Source: Adiantum capillus-veneris (taxonomy: Eukaryota > Streptophyta > Polypodiopsida > Polypodiales > Pteridaceae). Taken from it: a stretch of DNA of 64,000 bases. Positions within the stretch are counted from its first letter, which is position 1, and each line of letters starts with the position of its first letter. Of the stretch, positions 43,121 through 54,600 are shown one piece after another. Location of the stretch: positions 38,603,281 to 38,667,280 of the forward strand of contig CM043960.1 of assembly GCA_014529385.2 (NCBI GenBank). The letters are read 5' to 3'. Under the pieces are notes generated by a model. It ran no database searches, was not told the DNA's origin, and saw only the letters and a program-made list of their open reading frames with translations. The position numbers and the translations under genes were made by a program.

Positions 43121-45522
43121 TACAAAATATTCTCTGTCTACATGCGTGTTTTCCGCAGATGGGTGTCAAAGACAAAAAGTTTGACAAATCTGGATACCAA
43201 AGAGCCAGCTTGGCCAAAAGCAGGTATGGATAAAAAAGATGAAGATTTTTTATGAAAAATTGCAAGATTCAACACCAAAAGGAAAACAGTCAAAGTCTGT
43301 AAGAACGGCTAAGAAAATCACAAAGTCACAAGCTTTCGCAACGCAGAAGAAGTTGACTCAAGCACAAAGAGATCGAGAGTTTATTTGGATTTCGAAATAG
43401 TTAAAGTATCAACTCCCAAAGTCTGAATCCCATCCCCAACCAAGCGTACAAAGGCTGCGCAAAGACCATTACTGACTCACACAACAATGAGGTGGATCCC
43501 AAAGAAGTCTCTTCAAACACAAACAAAGGAGGGACAAGTATGGGTTCCCAAAGGATCATTTTCAACGAAACGGCTAGTAATCACAAAGAAGTGGGTCCAA
43601 AAGGAAGCCTAATTAACAGTTTTCAATGCACCACCGCTTGAATTCTTTCAATTCCTCCTACGATTATATACAATTAGAAGAGATCAAGCTGCTCACTTCA
43701 CCATTGCATGATGCATAAGGCTTACAGATTAGGAGATGAAGTGAATGCACAGGAAAATCTCAAAATAACCATAGGCAACCAAAGAGGAAGTCCAAATCTT
43801 TCTACAACCTTCAATCAAAGATCATCACATTGCTTAGAATAGGAAGCCTCGCCAAAAACTGCCAATAAGCAAACTGCTTATACCTATATCTTGCACATCA
43901 TAAATTTTTCCATGCATTGACTGTGTATGTATAATAGGGCTACATTACAAGGCCTGCATTAGCACAATTTTTAATTTCCCAAGCACATCATATATCCTTG
44001 ATGATACCCTGTCGTCAAGGAGGACTTCAAATAGGAGGGGGGGAGGCATTCTAAAAGCAGACCTAGTATTATGAACATTACAAGGAAATGTTTTGTGAGG
44101 TGCATTGAATTTTTTCATTTGATTGTGATAATTTTTTGACAAAATTCAGAGTATATGACCTCATAATAGTGTTACAAGAGGAGTACGGGGACAAAATCAA
44201 TATATGAGCCCTTAGGGATATGTGTACAGTCTACATAGCATTTAGAATTATATTCAAATGGTTTTGCTTTTTGTTGAGTTTATTTTTGGTTTAATTTTTT
44301 TTTTGATATTTTATTTTTTATAAAAAAGGGAAAAATCCATAATCCAGATGAAGAAAAAACTGAAGAGATGCCTGAACAATACAAAGAGAAGAAGGTACAG
44401 GAAAATGATGAAACTTCACGAGGTGTCTCAAGAGCCATATGCACAAGGCTAGAATGTTAGAGGCAACAAAAAAATGTTGATCAGCCTTCGACGACAATAT
44501 GAGGCCAAAAATGACTGAGAATGGTCATAAAACTCCAGGATGGCCTTCACGGACAAAGAAAGTTGGTGACGCAATTAGACAAAAGCACCCATCAAGTGTA
44601 AATTTTCCTATCAAACACTTCGTGTGACTACAAGGCCGTATACAAGAAGTAGATCTTTATATTGTAAATCTTCTATCTTTTATGTGACTTAATGAAGCCT
44701 AACAAAAAAAAGGGACTAACAGTACTGACAAGAACAAAAGGGGAAGAAATGACAGTTCAATCATCTATTGTGATAGATGTTTGCAGGAGCAACTAGGGGT
44801 CATGCCAAATTTTGGTCATCATCATTGCTCCTACATGTGTTTGGCAGCTAGAAGGTGCTAGAGATGCCTATCAGTTGTTTTCGAGACTGAAATTCATAAA
44901 GTTAGCTTAGAAAGAAAAATACCACTCCAAATCAAGCCCAAACTTTGTCAGTAGGCTATGAATAAGAGAATACAAGCTAAGGTGAAAAAAAGAAGAAGGA
45001 TAGAAGTCTAACCCCTAGCCAGAGATGCAGTTTTCTAGGTCTAAAACCATGATAGCCATCTACATACCTTGTACATCATGTATATGAGTTTTGGGGAAAA
45101 ATGGACAATGATAGCTCATAGATGGTCATCTAGTGCAATGATGTCGGATAAGGCCCTTTTGAAGAAAGTTTCTAACTTGGGGAATTAATTGGGGTTTTCC
45201 AGGCTTTAATTAAGTCATGTGTCAAGTAGAAGCAGTATAATGATTTACACAGCACACAAAAGCTAACAGTGGCAAATGAGACTTTGGTCACCTTGATGCA
45301 GGAACAAAGAAGTCCCCAATGAAGAAGAGCAGACAAATGAAGAATCAAAGCCATAAGTCATTCCTAAAAGAAAAGAACTGGAAATCAAAATATATTCTAG
45401 TAAGGAATGTACGGAAACATACAGAAGACAATGTACAAGCAGTGGAGCAAAGTAAAGCAAAAATGACAACAAAGACCGCACCAACATTAAAAATCAGATA
45501 ATGTCAGGGACGACCTGAATTC
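43121..45522 (+). other. Internal region of G, non-coding
   Basis: A/G-rich with scattered stops in all frames. No capsid, PR, RT or IN motif on either strand. A poly-T/A patch lies at about 44290-44330. Confidence 0.55.
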
Positions 45523-45534
45523 AAAGGGGGGGAG
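45523..45534 (+). promoter_or_regulatory. Polypurine tract of G
   Basis: AAAGGGGGGGAG, directly followed by the LTR start TGTTGACCC. Confidence 0.8.
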
Positions 45535-45842
45535 TGTTGACCCACGGGTCAACAATATGGCATAACTCAATTTTCATACCAAAGCCTTATTGCTTGAGAG
45601 TTATGAAATGATGCAGATTATGGTTCAAAACATCATTTGTAATGAGTAGCTATTCTAGATGTAGAAGTCGGGGTGCAATGGCACTTCTAGATTGTAAATA
45701 CAAAGTGATTTGACCCATTTAACTCTAGTTTTGGTTTAACCTATGGTAGCCTTAGTATATAAGGTACCTGGTTAATTTTATAAAGAGAACTTTATCATAA
45801 TCAAACTTTTGAGCTACAATCGACTGTGTGTGAGAGGGAGAG

Positions 45843-45879
<37 letters not shown>

Positions 45880-46150
45880 TGCGAGCTTCATCTTGATGCA
45901 ACTCCCTGCTCACTCATCGCATTGGAGATTCAACTACACCATTGTGCTAGGCTCGAAGAGAGCTACACAACAACACAAGCATTCGTTGGAAAACAGGGCA
46001 CACGTGCTAACGCATCTAGGAGCTATTTATGGTCGTAAGTGCATCAAAAACGATGTCTATTTTTTGTGTGCAAGTATTCTTTGAATCGTGGCGACATAAG
46101 CTACACATAGATACAAAGTTAGTACGACTTATGGACTTTATTCTTTGAAA
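45535..46150 (+). repeat. 3' LTR of G
   Basis: Begins with the inverted repeat TGTTGACCC-AC-GGGTCAACA (45535-45554). A TATA box AGTATATAAGG is at about 45752-45762, and an interrupted (GA)n at 45830-45879. The end is near GCTACACA (46105) or slightly beyond. Confidence 0.7.
45752..45762 (+). promoter_or_regulatory. TATA box of the G 3' LTR
   Basis: AGTATATAAGG, placed before the region shared by both LTRs, so U3/R lies nearby. The equivalent in the 5' LTR is changed to TTGTGTGAGGG. Confidence 0.5.
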
Positions 46151-46397
46151 GTGTGACATTGTATAATTTGAAGAACAAAAATATTATTTTCCCCATTTTT
46201 TATAAGCGAGTTTGGCTCCAAAAAGCCGATTTTCAATGTAGCGTAATCCTCTTCCTCATTGGTGAAGCACCACTCTCTCTCTAGAACTAAAAGGCCCAAA
46301 AGTGAGTCCAAGATTCTCCTAATGGTTAGTTTGTAGCTACATTATCATGATTTTTTACAAATCACATTTAAAACAATTTGTATTGATCATTGCATAT

Positions 46398-47125
46398 CTT
46401 CCTGGAAGTGCGAGCAACTACTCTAATACAACAAGGTGATAACATTATTGTAACAACTGAAGCACTTCTAACGGTACAAGATAAACATCAAGCATGCCTT
46501 GAAATTTTAATTAGAAATCTTCTTGAAGTGTGAGCAACTACTCTAACACAACAAGGTGATAACATTATTGTAGTTGAAGCACTTCTAACCGTATAAGTTA
46601 AACATCAAGTATGATAAAAAAATCTTCAATTAAAAACTTGGCCAAACTTATGCAATGTGTGAGTACATCACTCTAACACAAGGAATGAGAGAAATTCCTA
46701 ATTCTATTTTCATTTTGAAGTGTGTGAGATAAAATCAAACACAACAAAAATGAATGATTAAAACCTATATAAATGTATTAAATATATAACATAATAACAC
46801 CAAAGCTTATAGTAATACTACAACCTAGATCACATTAAATAAGATTCATAAACATTAATTTATATCCCGTGCCTGTCCATATTTGAGTAAAGCTTCTCAT
46901 CTCTCAAGTAAAAACTCTAAGACTATAAATTTTAGAGTAAAGCCTTTTTCTAAGCGAAACAACTGATTATCTCTAGTGCCAATAAATACTTTTACTCTAG
47001 CACAAGGTAAATAATCACTATTTACGATACGTATCCATCTTCAAGTGTGAGTATATATTCCAATACAATGATAGACTGTTTCAAAAGCTAACATTTTACT
47101 CCTTAAGTGTAAGAAAACTCCAACA
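46398..47125. repeat. Degenerate repeats of an AAGTGTGAG...CTCTAACACAA motif
   Basis: Copies start near 46404, 46525, 46651, 46716, 47041 and 47103. The first two lie in 121-bp tandem units (CTTCCTGGAAGTGCGAGC at 46398; CTTCTTGAAGTGTGAGC at 46519) sharing AACAAGGTGATAACATTATT. No coding function seen. Confidence 0.7.
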
Positions 47126-47908
47126 CAGAAAGACTGCAGTTCTAATTTTTTCAATATTCAATTTAAAAATTAAAAACAAAAAATAAACTCTATTATATAT
47201 TATAATAAATGAAATTTAATTATATCATTAAAAAAGTAAAAAACAACTAAAATCTTTAATTTTTAATTTTTAAAAATTTCACATTTTTTAATGGAGAAGA
47301 GGATTACTTTTTTCAAACAATTTGATACTTCATTGTCTGAAATGTTGTTCGGGGGCACTAGTGGTCGCATTTATAAACTTTGCACTTCGATTGAAGAAAT
47401 CTTCGATCAAAGAACTCTTTGCTCAAAGTGTAGAGAAATAATACAGAGTATGCATTTTTCCTTACTTCTTGTAAATAGCGATACATCAATAAAAACAAAT
47501 GAGGACCCCTCATTTGATTCCCTACATTTTCATATATATAATTTTATATTTATATAAAAGTGACACTATTCTAGATTCCATGAATTGTTTATATACTAAC
47601 TTCTTTTTTCCCATCATATCCATATATCATATGTGTGAATAATTCTAACTTATGCATGTTTTAAAACTCTCAAGAATCTATTAGGTCATGCTCTCATGCA
47701 AGAAGGGCTCACTCCTGGGGCTTTATGCAAATTCAGCAAAGATGAGGACCATTGGAAGACTTTTGAATTGAAAAAAATTAGGTATTTTGGTGGGATTTTT
47801 GGTTTTCACTTTCACTCCGATTTTGAAGACGTAGTCACAATAAAACATGTAGAATACAAGCTAAATAATCATCTCAAAATTGTTCATATTTTTTGGAGCT
47901 ACCATCGG
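47126..47908. other. AT-rich non-coding stretch
   Basis: Two short plus-strand ORFs (47291-47557, 47696-47911) have no recognisable motif and are not accepted as genes. Confidence 0.45.
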
Positions 47909-48549
47909 TGAGATATGATTTTTTTGGTGGACCCCAGTCTGCCCACTTTTTCTCGCAAGTCACTCTAGCATTTTCTCACCTTCCTTCACACTTCCACACA
48001 CATACACTCATTCCTCTCCATCCTTCACTCAAATGGGCACTTTCCATGGTTACTCTCACCCTGTTCACAATTACCCTCCCCTCTCACCTCCATAGCCCTC
48101 ATAGAGACTTCTACATGTACATACACCCTCTCTATGTCTCTCTCTATCACCTCCATGTTACAATTCTATCTTACGTCTTCTTAAGATACAAAAAGTTCAG
48201 CATGTAAAGCATTCTTAATCTCTGGTAAATGTGGATTTTCATCAACCAACATTGACATTTCCATCATGGTGTTCAACCTTAGTGGCGACAGCTTAGAAAG
48301 GAGGAGAAGAAGAAAAGACTAGGAATAATTTTTGAGAATCTACACAAAGGTGAGTCCAATTTCTTCACCACCATAAGAATTCCCTCACTACATTCACCTA
48401 GCTTTCTTCAACCATTCAACTCATTCTACCTATTGTAAATGTATCATTAACTTTAAGTGATCACTAACACTAACTCCTAACCTACTAACACAAACATCCA
48501 TTAACATATCCTTCAAAAGGCACCTCACCTCAAGACATGTACATATAGT

Positions 48550-48552
<3 letters not shown>

Positions 48553-48596
<44 letters not shown>

Positions 48597-48617
48597 CCCC
48601 CCCCCCCCCCCCCCCCC
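48553..48617. repeat. (TC)n followed by a run of 24 C
   Basis: About 20 TC units run to 48593, then an unbroken C run at 48594-48617. Run length may be affected by sequencing. Confidence 0.9.
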
Positions 48618-48792
48618 TTAAAACTCTACTTTTGCCTTATCTTCTACATCAATAATGCTCTCTCTTGATCCCACATCCATGACTCAAGTAGAGAAAGAAG
48701 GCCTGCAATGACTTAAAAATAAAAAACATAATCTGGATTTGATTAGCTTGTAAAATAGGGTTACCAATAACCATAATGAGGAGTCTATAACC

Positions 48793-48800
48793 TATAAATA
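48793..48800 (+). promoter_or_regulatory. TATA box of the split B-family LTR
   Basis: CCTATAAATAGGCCCC, a strong plant pol II TATA context, upstream of CT-rich sequence typical of LTR transcripts. Confidence 0.6.
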
Positions 48801-49246
48801 GGCCCCTCTCCTTCTTGTAAATTACCTCTCATCTCAAATCTCTAATCTCCAATATCTCACATAGCATCCCAACACTATATGCATGAGGAGAGACTTAGGT
48901 GTAGCCACCACTTTGTGAGTTTCACACTTTGTGTAAGAGAAGCTTTCATAGTACACATTGAAAGTGAGAGAGAGTGAGTTTAAAATCTCAAAACCACTAT
49001 TGTACATGCTCTTCCGTTGTCAACATTTGAGATTTTAGTGTTTCAAAGGCATGATTTAGCTTTCAAACCTTTGTCCTTCCACTTGTGCAATGTGGTTTGG
49101 TGAATTCAAAGTGACTTATCTCTTTTAAATTCTATCATTTGAGCTAAGCTTGTTTGAGAAAAAAATTTAGTTTGTTTTAATTACCAAATTTGTCTCCATT
49201 GTGAGAGGGTATCGTGGTGAGAGGTCTTCCACAACAACTTAAGATA

Positions 49247-49472
49247 TGTTGGAATTAGGGTTGCAGAGAAATGCACACAGCTTGGAGAAGACGAAGGAAG
49301 CTCAAGGCACACAATAGAGAGTGTGTTACTTAGTATGCAATGGAAAGATAAATAGCCCTAGAGTGATGGGCTATATATAATGCTCGGGGGAAAAAACCTC
49401 CTAAAGAGGGAAAAAATGCCCCGGCAGTCCTAGTGTGTTCACACACATCACTACTATATGTATATGGTAACA
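49247..49472 (-). repeat. 3' LTR of H
   Basis: TGTTGGAATTAGGG...GGTAACA on the plus strand, 226 bp. Confidence 0.95.
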
Positions 49473-49484
49473 AATCCCCCCTGG
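49473..49484 (-). promoter_or_regulatory. Polypurine tract of H
   Basis: The minus strand reads CCAGGGGGGATT just before the LTR start TGTTACC. Confidence 0.75.
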
Positions 49485-49547
49485 AGTGATGCGGTGAACG
49501 AGATCTGACACGTGAGTAAAGGGAAGTGCCATGCCCTGAGGACATGA

Positions 49548-50142
49548 TCAGTCCACAAAGGGGAGTAAGCCCAAAGATTTGCAAAAAGCTTCAATCTTAT
49601 CAAGAGACAATGCCTTTGTGAAAAGATTTGCAAGGTTGTCCAGGGTTGGCACATAAGCCAAGCTGATCTCTCCTGTTGAGAGCCTCTCCCTGACATAGTG
49701 GTAATGCACCTCAATGTGCTTTGTGTGAGCATGAAAAACTGGGTTCCTCGCAACTGCCAATGCGCTCTGACTGTCAGTGTAGATAGTGTTGGTAGTGTCC
49801 TGTCCAACACCCAAATCAGCCATAAGGCGTCTGAGCCATACACACTCAACCGTAGCTATGAAGACTGCCCTGTACTCAGCCTCACAACTCGAAGTGGCCA
49901 CAATAGGTTGCTTCTTGCTCAATCATGATATACATGAACTGCCAAGCATGAAACAAAAACCACTTGTGGACACTCGCGTGTCAAAACAACCAGGCCAATC
50001 TGAGTCTAAAAAAGCATGTAAGTGTGGCGGCAATGATCCCCCGTTGGGATAAAACAAGCCAAGGTGTAAAGTGCCACTAAGGTAGCGGAATATCCTCTTG
50101 ACAGCCTACCAATGCTTAGACCCTCGGTTATGCATAAATATG
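49548..50142 (-). pseudogene. Copia RNase H, element H
   Basis: 49922-49548 contains KKQPIVATSSCEAEYRAVF, IYTDSQSALAVARNP, HTKHIEVHYHYVRE and PTLDNLANLFTKAL, the standard C-terminal copia RNase H motifs. Upstream (49.93-50.14 kb) the frame is broken at the LAYLC-like and GYSATLVAL segments that link RT to RNase H. Confidence 0.9.
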
Positions 50143-50955
50143 CTAACTTGTGAGACTGCAAACTGAATATTCTGTCCTCATGTTGCATACATAAATGAGG
50201 CAGCCAACAGCACTTTGGTAAAGAGTGACATCAGCAGGATCGCTAGCATCATGTAGACTCAACTTCAAACCTGTTTCCATGGGAGTGCCAATATGTTTGC
50301 AATCCTCAAGTCCAAACTTACATAGCAATGTCTCTATGTAACTTTTCTGACACAAGGCAATACCACCATCACACTGCTTAAACTGTATACCCAAGTAATG
50401 ATGCAACAGCCCCAAATCTTTCATCTTGAAAGTAGCATTCAAATCAACCTTAAATTCAGCAATATGTCTCTCATTTGGTCCAGTGATCAGCAAATCATCG
50501 ACATAAAGAACCACAATGAGAAGTACATCACCCTCACGCTTTACATACAATGTGCTTTCTGTTGGACTGTTACAAAAGCCTCGTTTAACCAAATGAGTGT
50601 CATCTTTCTCATACCAAGAATGAGGAGATTGCTTCAACCCATACAAAGACTTCTTACATCTGCACACTTTGTCCTCTTGTCCTTTTATGACAAAACCACG
50701 AGGCTGCGTTACATAAACTTTCTCAAATATGTCACCAGTCAAGAAAGCAGTAACAATGTCTGCTTGATGTACATCCCAATCAAAATGATCTTCCAATGCA
50801 CATAGAAAACGCACAGTAGTCATACGACTAGTGGGAGAAAAAGTCTCTTCATAATCTATGCCTTTTTGTTGTGCATAACCCTTTGCAACAAGTCGAGCCT
50901 TATGGCGATCGATCTCACCATCCGGCTTGCGTTTCAACTTGTAAACCCATTAATA
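50143..50955 (-). pseudogene. Copia reverse transcriptase, element H
   Basis: WVYKLKRKPDGEIDRHKARL, VAKGYAQQKGIDYEETFSP, VHQADIVTAFLTGDI, SLYGLKQSPHSWYEK, VLYVDDLLITGP, LLHHYLGIQF and SYIETLLCKFGLEDCK. Y-V-D-D is intact over a 264-codon open frame. In Q-A-D-I-V-T-A-F-L the usual Asp is present. Confidence 0.95.
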
Positions 50956-51479
50956 ACTATCTCAATCTCAAGATTCAATTTCTTTTCATACTATCGAGAG
51001 CCTCTCCCTCGTTTGCTAGATCAACCCTTGATTTCTTGATTAAATACCAACTTAACTTTAGATTCCTTAAATACATTTGGAACAGAAACTCGTGTATACC
51101 CTTATATAAGTACCTCAAAGTTTTACATTATCGACTTATAGTGGTTCAGAAAACTGCCTATTGTTGTTGAACTCTAGGATTACTAACTGTAGCCAAGCAA
51201 GGGGCTCTTTCATCTTCCTCGTTCATTAAGGTTGATTTTCTCATGATCGTATAGGCTCTGGCTCCTCTTGCTCTTCCTCTACCTCGTCCTCCATTTCTAC
51301 CTCCTCTTAGATTATCTCCTTGATTTTGAGGATTGGCTCTAGTAGTAATTCGAGGTTTTTCTTCTTCTGGACAGTTATTTCTATAGTACCCCATTTCATT
51401 GCATCCATAGCACGTAATGTTTGGGAAGGTCTGCTCTAAGTTCGCTGCTGCAGCTACTCCACGTTGTTGATATCCTTCG
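50950..51479 (-). mobile_element. 0.53-kb insert inside copia H carrying a gag fragment
   Basis: The copia frame reads DLPPGKKAIGTK up to about 51480 and resumes with WVYKLKRK at about 50949, so the intervening DNA is foreign. It encodes on the minus strand NEGYQQRGVAAAANLEQTFP, then CYGCNEMGYYRNNCPEEEK and an Arg/Gly-rich tail, a gag nucleocapsid end of another retroelement with Tyr for the knuckle His. No clear target duplication beyond a few T. Confidence 0.82.
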
Positions 51480-52240
51480 TTTTGTACCAATGGCCTTTTT
51501 GCCAGGAGGCAAATCACATAAAGTCCATGCGTCATTTTCTATAGTGCATATTCTGATTGCATGGCAGCCATCCAATTTTTTGAATTTTGTAATTCATCAA
51601 AAGACAAAGGTTCCTCAACATCATGCAAGCTCGACACAATCAAAGCATAACAATCTGATGCATAAGATGCATGGTGAGAGCCCCTAAACAAGTACGACTA
51701 GACAAAGGTGCATACAATTTATTGTCACGCAAAGTGTGCACAAGCCATTTTGGCTTACCTCTAGCCTGCTCATTTTCATCCCTTTCCTCATCAAGTACAT
51801 CATGTACATCTGCATCAGTAATAGGCTGATCTGTAACATTTTCAGAAACCCCCATAGGCTGTACATTTGCCTCATTGGAAATTACATTCGTATTTCCACC
51901 ACTGAAAAGAGGCAACAAAGTGTCATAAATGTCCTATGAGCTTACATTACTGTCTCTAGTACATGACAGCAAGGGCTGAATAGAATCTTCCACAAACACT
52001 ACATCCAGTGAAACCAGAATACGTTTTGTTTGCTGATGATACAACCTATAACCTTTGCTTTCAGCACTATAACCAACAAAAGACATTTGATAGCCTTATC
52101 ATCCAATTTTTTGCGTTGTGTTTGTGGCACCAAAGCATATGCCAAACAGCCAAAAACACGCATGTGCTCAATAGAACGCTTTCTATCATGACATGCTTCA
52201 TATGGAGTAATAGACTACAAAGCTTTCGTAGGACACTTGT
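51480..52240 (-). pseudogene. Copia integrase C-terminal and spacer region, element H
   Basis: Contains GGNTNVISNEANVQPMGVSE and a region with PLSFDELQNSKNWMAAMQSE, then ENDAWTLCDLPPGKKAIGTK, the usual spacer before copia RT. Stops occur near 51.92 kb. 52244-52008 holds the integrase C-terminal part in broken frames. Confidence 0.75.
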
Positions 52241-52692
52241 TTAGTACATAAGTGGCACACATGTCTCAAGCCAAAAAGAATGCGGCAAAGCTTGACTTTT
52301 GACCATACATCGTGCCATTTCCGTCAGTGACCTGTTTTTCCGCTCAGCAACACCATTTTGCTGAGGTGTATAAGGCACTGTACATTGGTGTTTTATCCCA
52401 CGACTAGCCAAAAATGCATTAAATTCATGAGACATATACTCCCCCCCTCGATCGGAACGAAAGTTCCCATAGTACATTTCGAGACATTTTCAGCCATAGC
52501 TAGAAATTTTTTGAAGCACATAAAAACTTTGGACTTCGCTTTAAGCGGAAATACCCATGCATGCGTGGAGTAATCATCAATGAAAGTCACAAAGTAAAGG
52601 TAATTTCCCAAGGAAGGAGTTTGCATGGGCCCACAAACATCACTATGCACAAGCTGCAACCTACATGTGGCCCGAACTGACCCATCTGTCAT
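52241..52692 (-). pseudogene. Copia integrase core, element H
   Basis: LQLVHSDVCGPMQTPSLGN (first Asp), FVTFIDDYSTHAWVFPLKAK, NFRSDRGGEYMSHEFN (second Asp), TPQQNGVAERKNRSL (Glu). The triad is present, with a frameshift between 52393 and 52477. Confidence 0.93.
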
Positions 52693-54052
52693 CCATAAAT
52701 TTGACTACAAGTCCAAGTCTAGCAAGGGCAGATATAGAAAAAAGATTCTTCTTGATCCCATGTACAGAAAGTGCATCAACAAGTGTGAAGGAACTGCCAT
52801 TCGCAGCAGTAAGCACAATCTTTCCAACTCCCTGAACCGGATAAGAGGCATTGTTGGCACAAGTGACTGAATTCCCATGAGGGACAGACTCAAGAGAGGA
52901 AAACAATTCACGATGTGAGGTAATGTGCTTTGTAGCACCACTGTCGAAATACCACACATGTGAATCTGCAGCAACTGACAAGCATGCATCATGGACAGCA
53001 GGATTGTAAGTGCACTTTACGCTAAAAGCCCATTCTGCATCAACATCAGTATCACAGCATCCTTTCATAGAAGACTCAACAATGGCTGCATTTGTAGTGG
53101 AACCAGCATTTGCAGTGGAACCACCCTCTTTCTTCTTAGCCTCTTTGGCCTTCAACTTAGGACACGACTTGATTAAGTGATCATTAGCTTTACAATAATG
53201 GCAATGCATCTTCTTTTTGCCCTTATCACCAGAATTGCCAGACGAAGTGCTGCCAGTGGAAGCATTAGGAACAGAAGTTTTGCCACTCGCATTAGAACCA
53301 TAAGAAGTGGCTGCATTGTTGTTACCACCCTTTCTTTGAGAAGCAATAAAAGCTTGTTCAACTGCACGTTGTCTTCTCCTGTTTTTTCTGGAAAGTGACT
53401 CTTGCAACAGCAATGTGCATAATGCATCAAACTTGACAGCTTCAGGATTTCCTTGGGTCATCAGTCTCCAAGTACTAGCAAAAGTCTGGTAGGAATCTGG
53501 TAAGGCATCAAGAACAGTCTGCACAAGGGAACTGTTTGAAATGACTTCGCCTGTAGAAATAAGTTGCTCATTGATATCCTTGACACTAGCAAGGAAAGTG
53601 TCCATGTCATCTTCCTCATGCATAATCTTTGACTCCAACTCTTTATGCAGCAAAGCAATTTTAGCCTCATTGCGACTTGCATAAAGACCAGCCAAAATAT
53701 CCCAAGCCTGTTTTGCAGATTTTGCTGAACGGATGTGAGGAACAATGGTGCACTTCACAGACAACGCAATTAATGCATGAGCCTGCACAACCTTTACATC
53801 CCAACAAGCTTGTTCTGCCGTAGGCAAAACAACTCTAATAGCAGAAATCCTTGCAGCAAGACCTACAACATCCTCAACATCGCCTGCATCCTCAGAACCA
53901 GGACGTACATCAATGCCCTGCACAATGTTCCAGACGCCCTTTGACACAAGAACATGTTGCATCATATAAGCCCACATAGGGTAATTGTCCCCATCCAACC
54001 TATCCTCAGCAACAAACATCTTGAACACATCTGTGTTTTTGTTGTTAGCCAT
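52661..54052 (-). CDS. Copia gag and protease ORF, element H (open, C-terminally truncated)
   Basis: An open frame of over 460 codons; the start is placed at MANNKNTDV (54052) rather than the upstream Met because gag homology begins there. It has a UBN2-type gag (DGDNYPMWAYMMQHVL; AKQAWDILAGLYASRNEAKI; LDALPDSYQTFASTW), a CCHC knuckle CHYCKANDHLIKSC, and a protease with VWYFDSGATKHITSHRELF. It ends LARLGLVVKFMDDRW and then changes frame straight into integrase, skipping the usual H-x-H C-x-x-C segment. Confidence 0.9.
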   Translation of the reverse strand: MANNKNTDVFKMFVAEDRLDGDNYPMWAYMMQHVLVSKGVWNIVQGIDVRPGSEDAGDVEDVVGLAARISAIRVVLPTAEQACWDVKVVQAHALIALSVKCTIVPHIRSAKSAKQAWDILAGLYASRNEAKIALLHKELESKIMHEEDDMDTFLASVKDINEQLISTGEVISNSSLVQTVLDALPDSYQTFASTWRLMTQGNPEAVKFDALCTLLLQESLSRKNRRRQRAVEQAFIASQRKGGNNNAATSYGSNASGKTSVPNASTGSTSSGNSGDKGKKKMHCHYCKANDHLIKSCPKLKAKEAKKKEGGSTANAGSTTNAAIVESSMKGCCDTDVDAEWAFSVKCTYNPAVHDACLSVAADSHVWYFDSGATKHITSHRELFSSLESVPHGNSVTCANNASYPVQGVGKIVLTAANGSSFTLVDALSVHGIKKNLFSISALARLGLVVKFMDDRWVSSGHM

Positions 54053-54354
54053 GGTGAATGTTGCACCTAATGTGAAAACTGCCCGAAAATAGGAGAAACG
54101 GAGCAGGAACAACACGTGCTATATAGCACAAACTGTAGAAGACTATGAGGCACCTGTTATGCAAAAAACAACACTAACAAAAAATTTGCACAAAATGACA
54201 AAATAGCCTGTGCAACACTGCCTATAGTGGAAACAGAGGCGGAAATGAGCCCGAAATATTTGTCGACCTGCGAACGCTCGGCAAAGCTCACTGAAATCGG
54301 AGAAAGTGAGCAGGCGTGTGATGGAGCAGCTGGCGACTAAGCCCGGGAGGATGG

Positions 54355-54371
54355 AACCTACTCTGATACCA
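54355..54371 (-). promoter_or_regulatory. Primer binding site of H, initiator tRNA-Met
   Basis: The minus strand reads TGGTATCAGAGTAGG two bases after LTR end CAACA; 11 of the first 12 bases match the plant tRNA-iMet complement. Confidence 0.92.
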
Positions 54372-54373
54372 AT

Positions 54374-54600
54374 TGTTGGAATTAGGGTTGCAGAGAAACG
54401 CACACAGCATGGAGAAGACGAAGGAAGCTCAAGGCACACAATAGAGAGTGTGTTACTTAGTATGCAATGGAAAGATAGATAGCCCTAGAGTGATGGGCGT
54501 ATATATAATGCTCGGGGGAAAAAACCTCCTAAAGAGGGAAAAAATGCCCCGACAGTCCTAGTGTGTTCACACACATCACTACGACATGTATATGGTAACA
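54374..54600 (-). repeat. 5' LTR of H
   Basis: 227 bp, TGTTGG...GTAACA on the plus strand; the minus strand holds TATATA at about 54505-54512. Confidence 0.95.

Larger units (their letters stand above)
42700..46150 (+). mobile_element. Element G: non-autonomous LTR retroelement
   Basis: Direct repeats at about 42700-43120 and 45535-46150 share AAAGAGAACTTTATCAT, the GA-rich tract, TGATGCAACT, GGAGATT, AACGATGTCTATTTT and GCGACATAAGCTACACA. A PPT (AAAGGGGGGGAG, 45523-45534) precedes the right copy, setting the plus strand. The internal 2.4 kb has no coding frame, as in LARD-type elements. The left LTR lacks most of U3. Confidence 0.72.

Noticed and set aside
47291-47911. Two plus-strand ORFs of 88 and 71 codons
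   Set aside because: No motif, no homologous copy in the window, AT-rich context.
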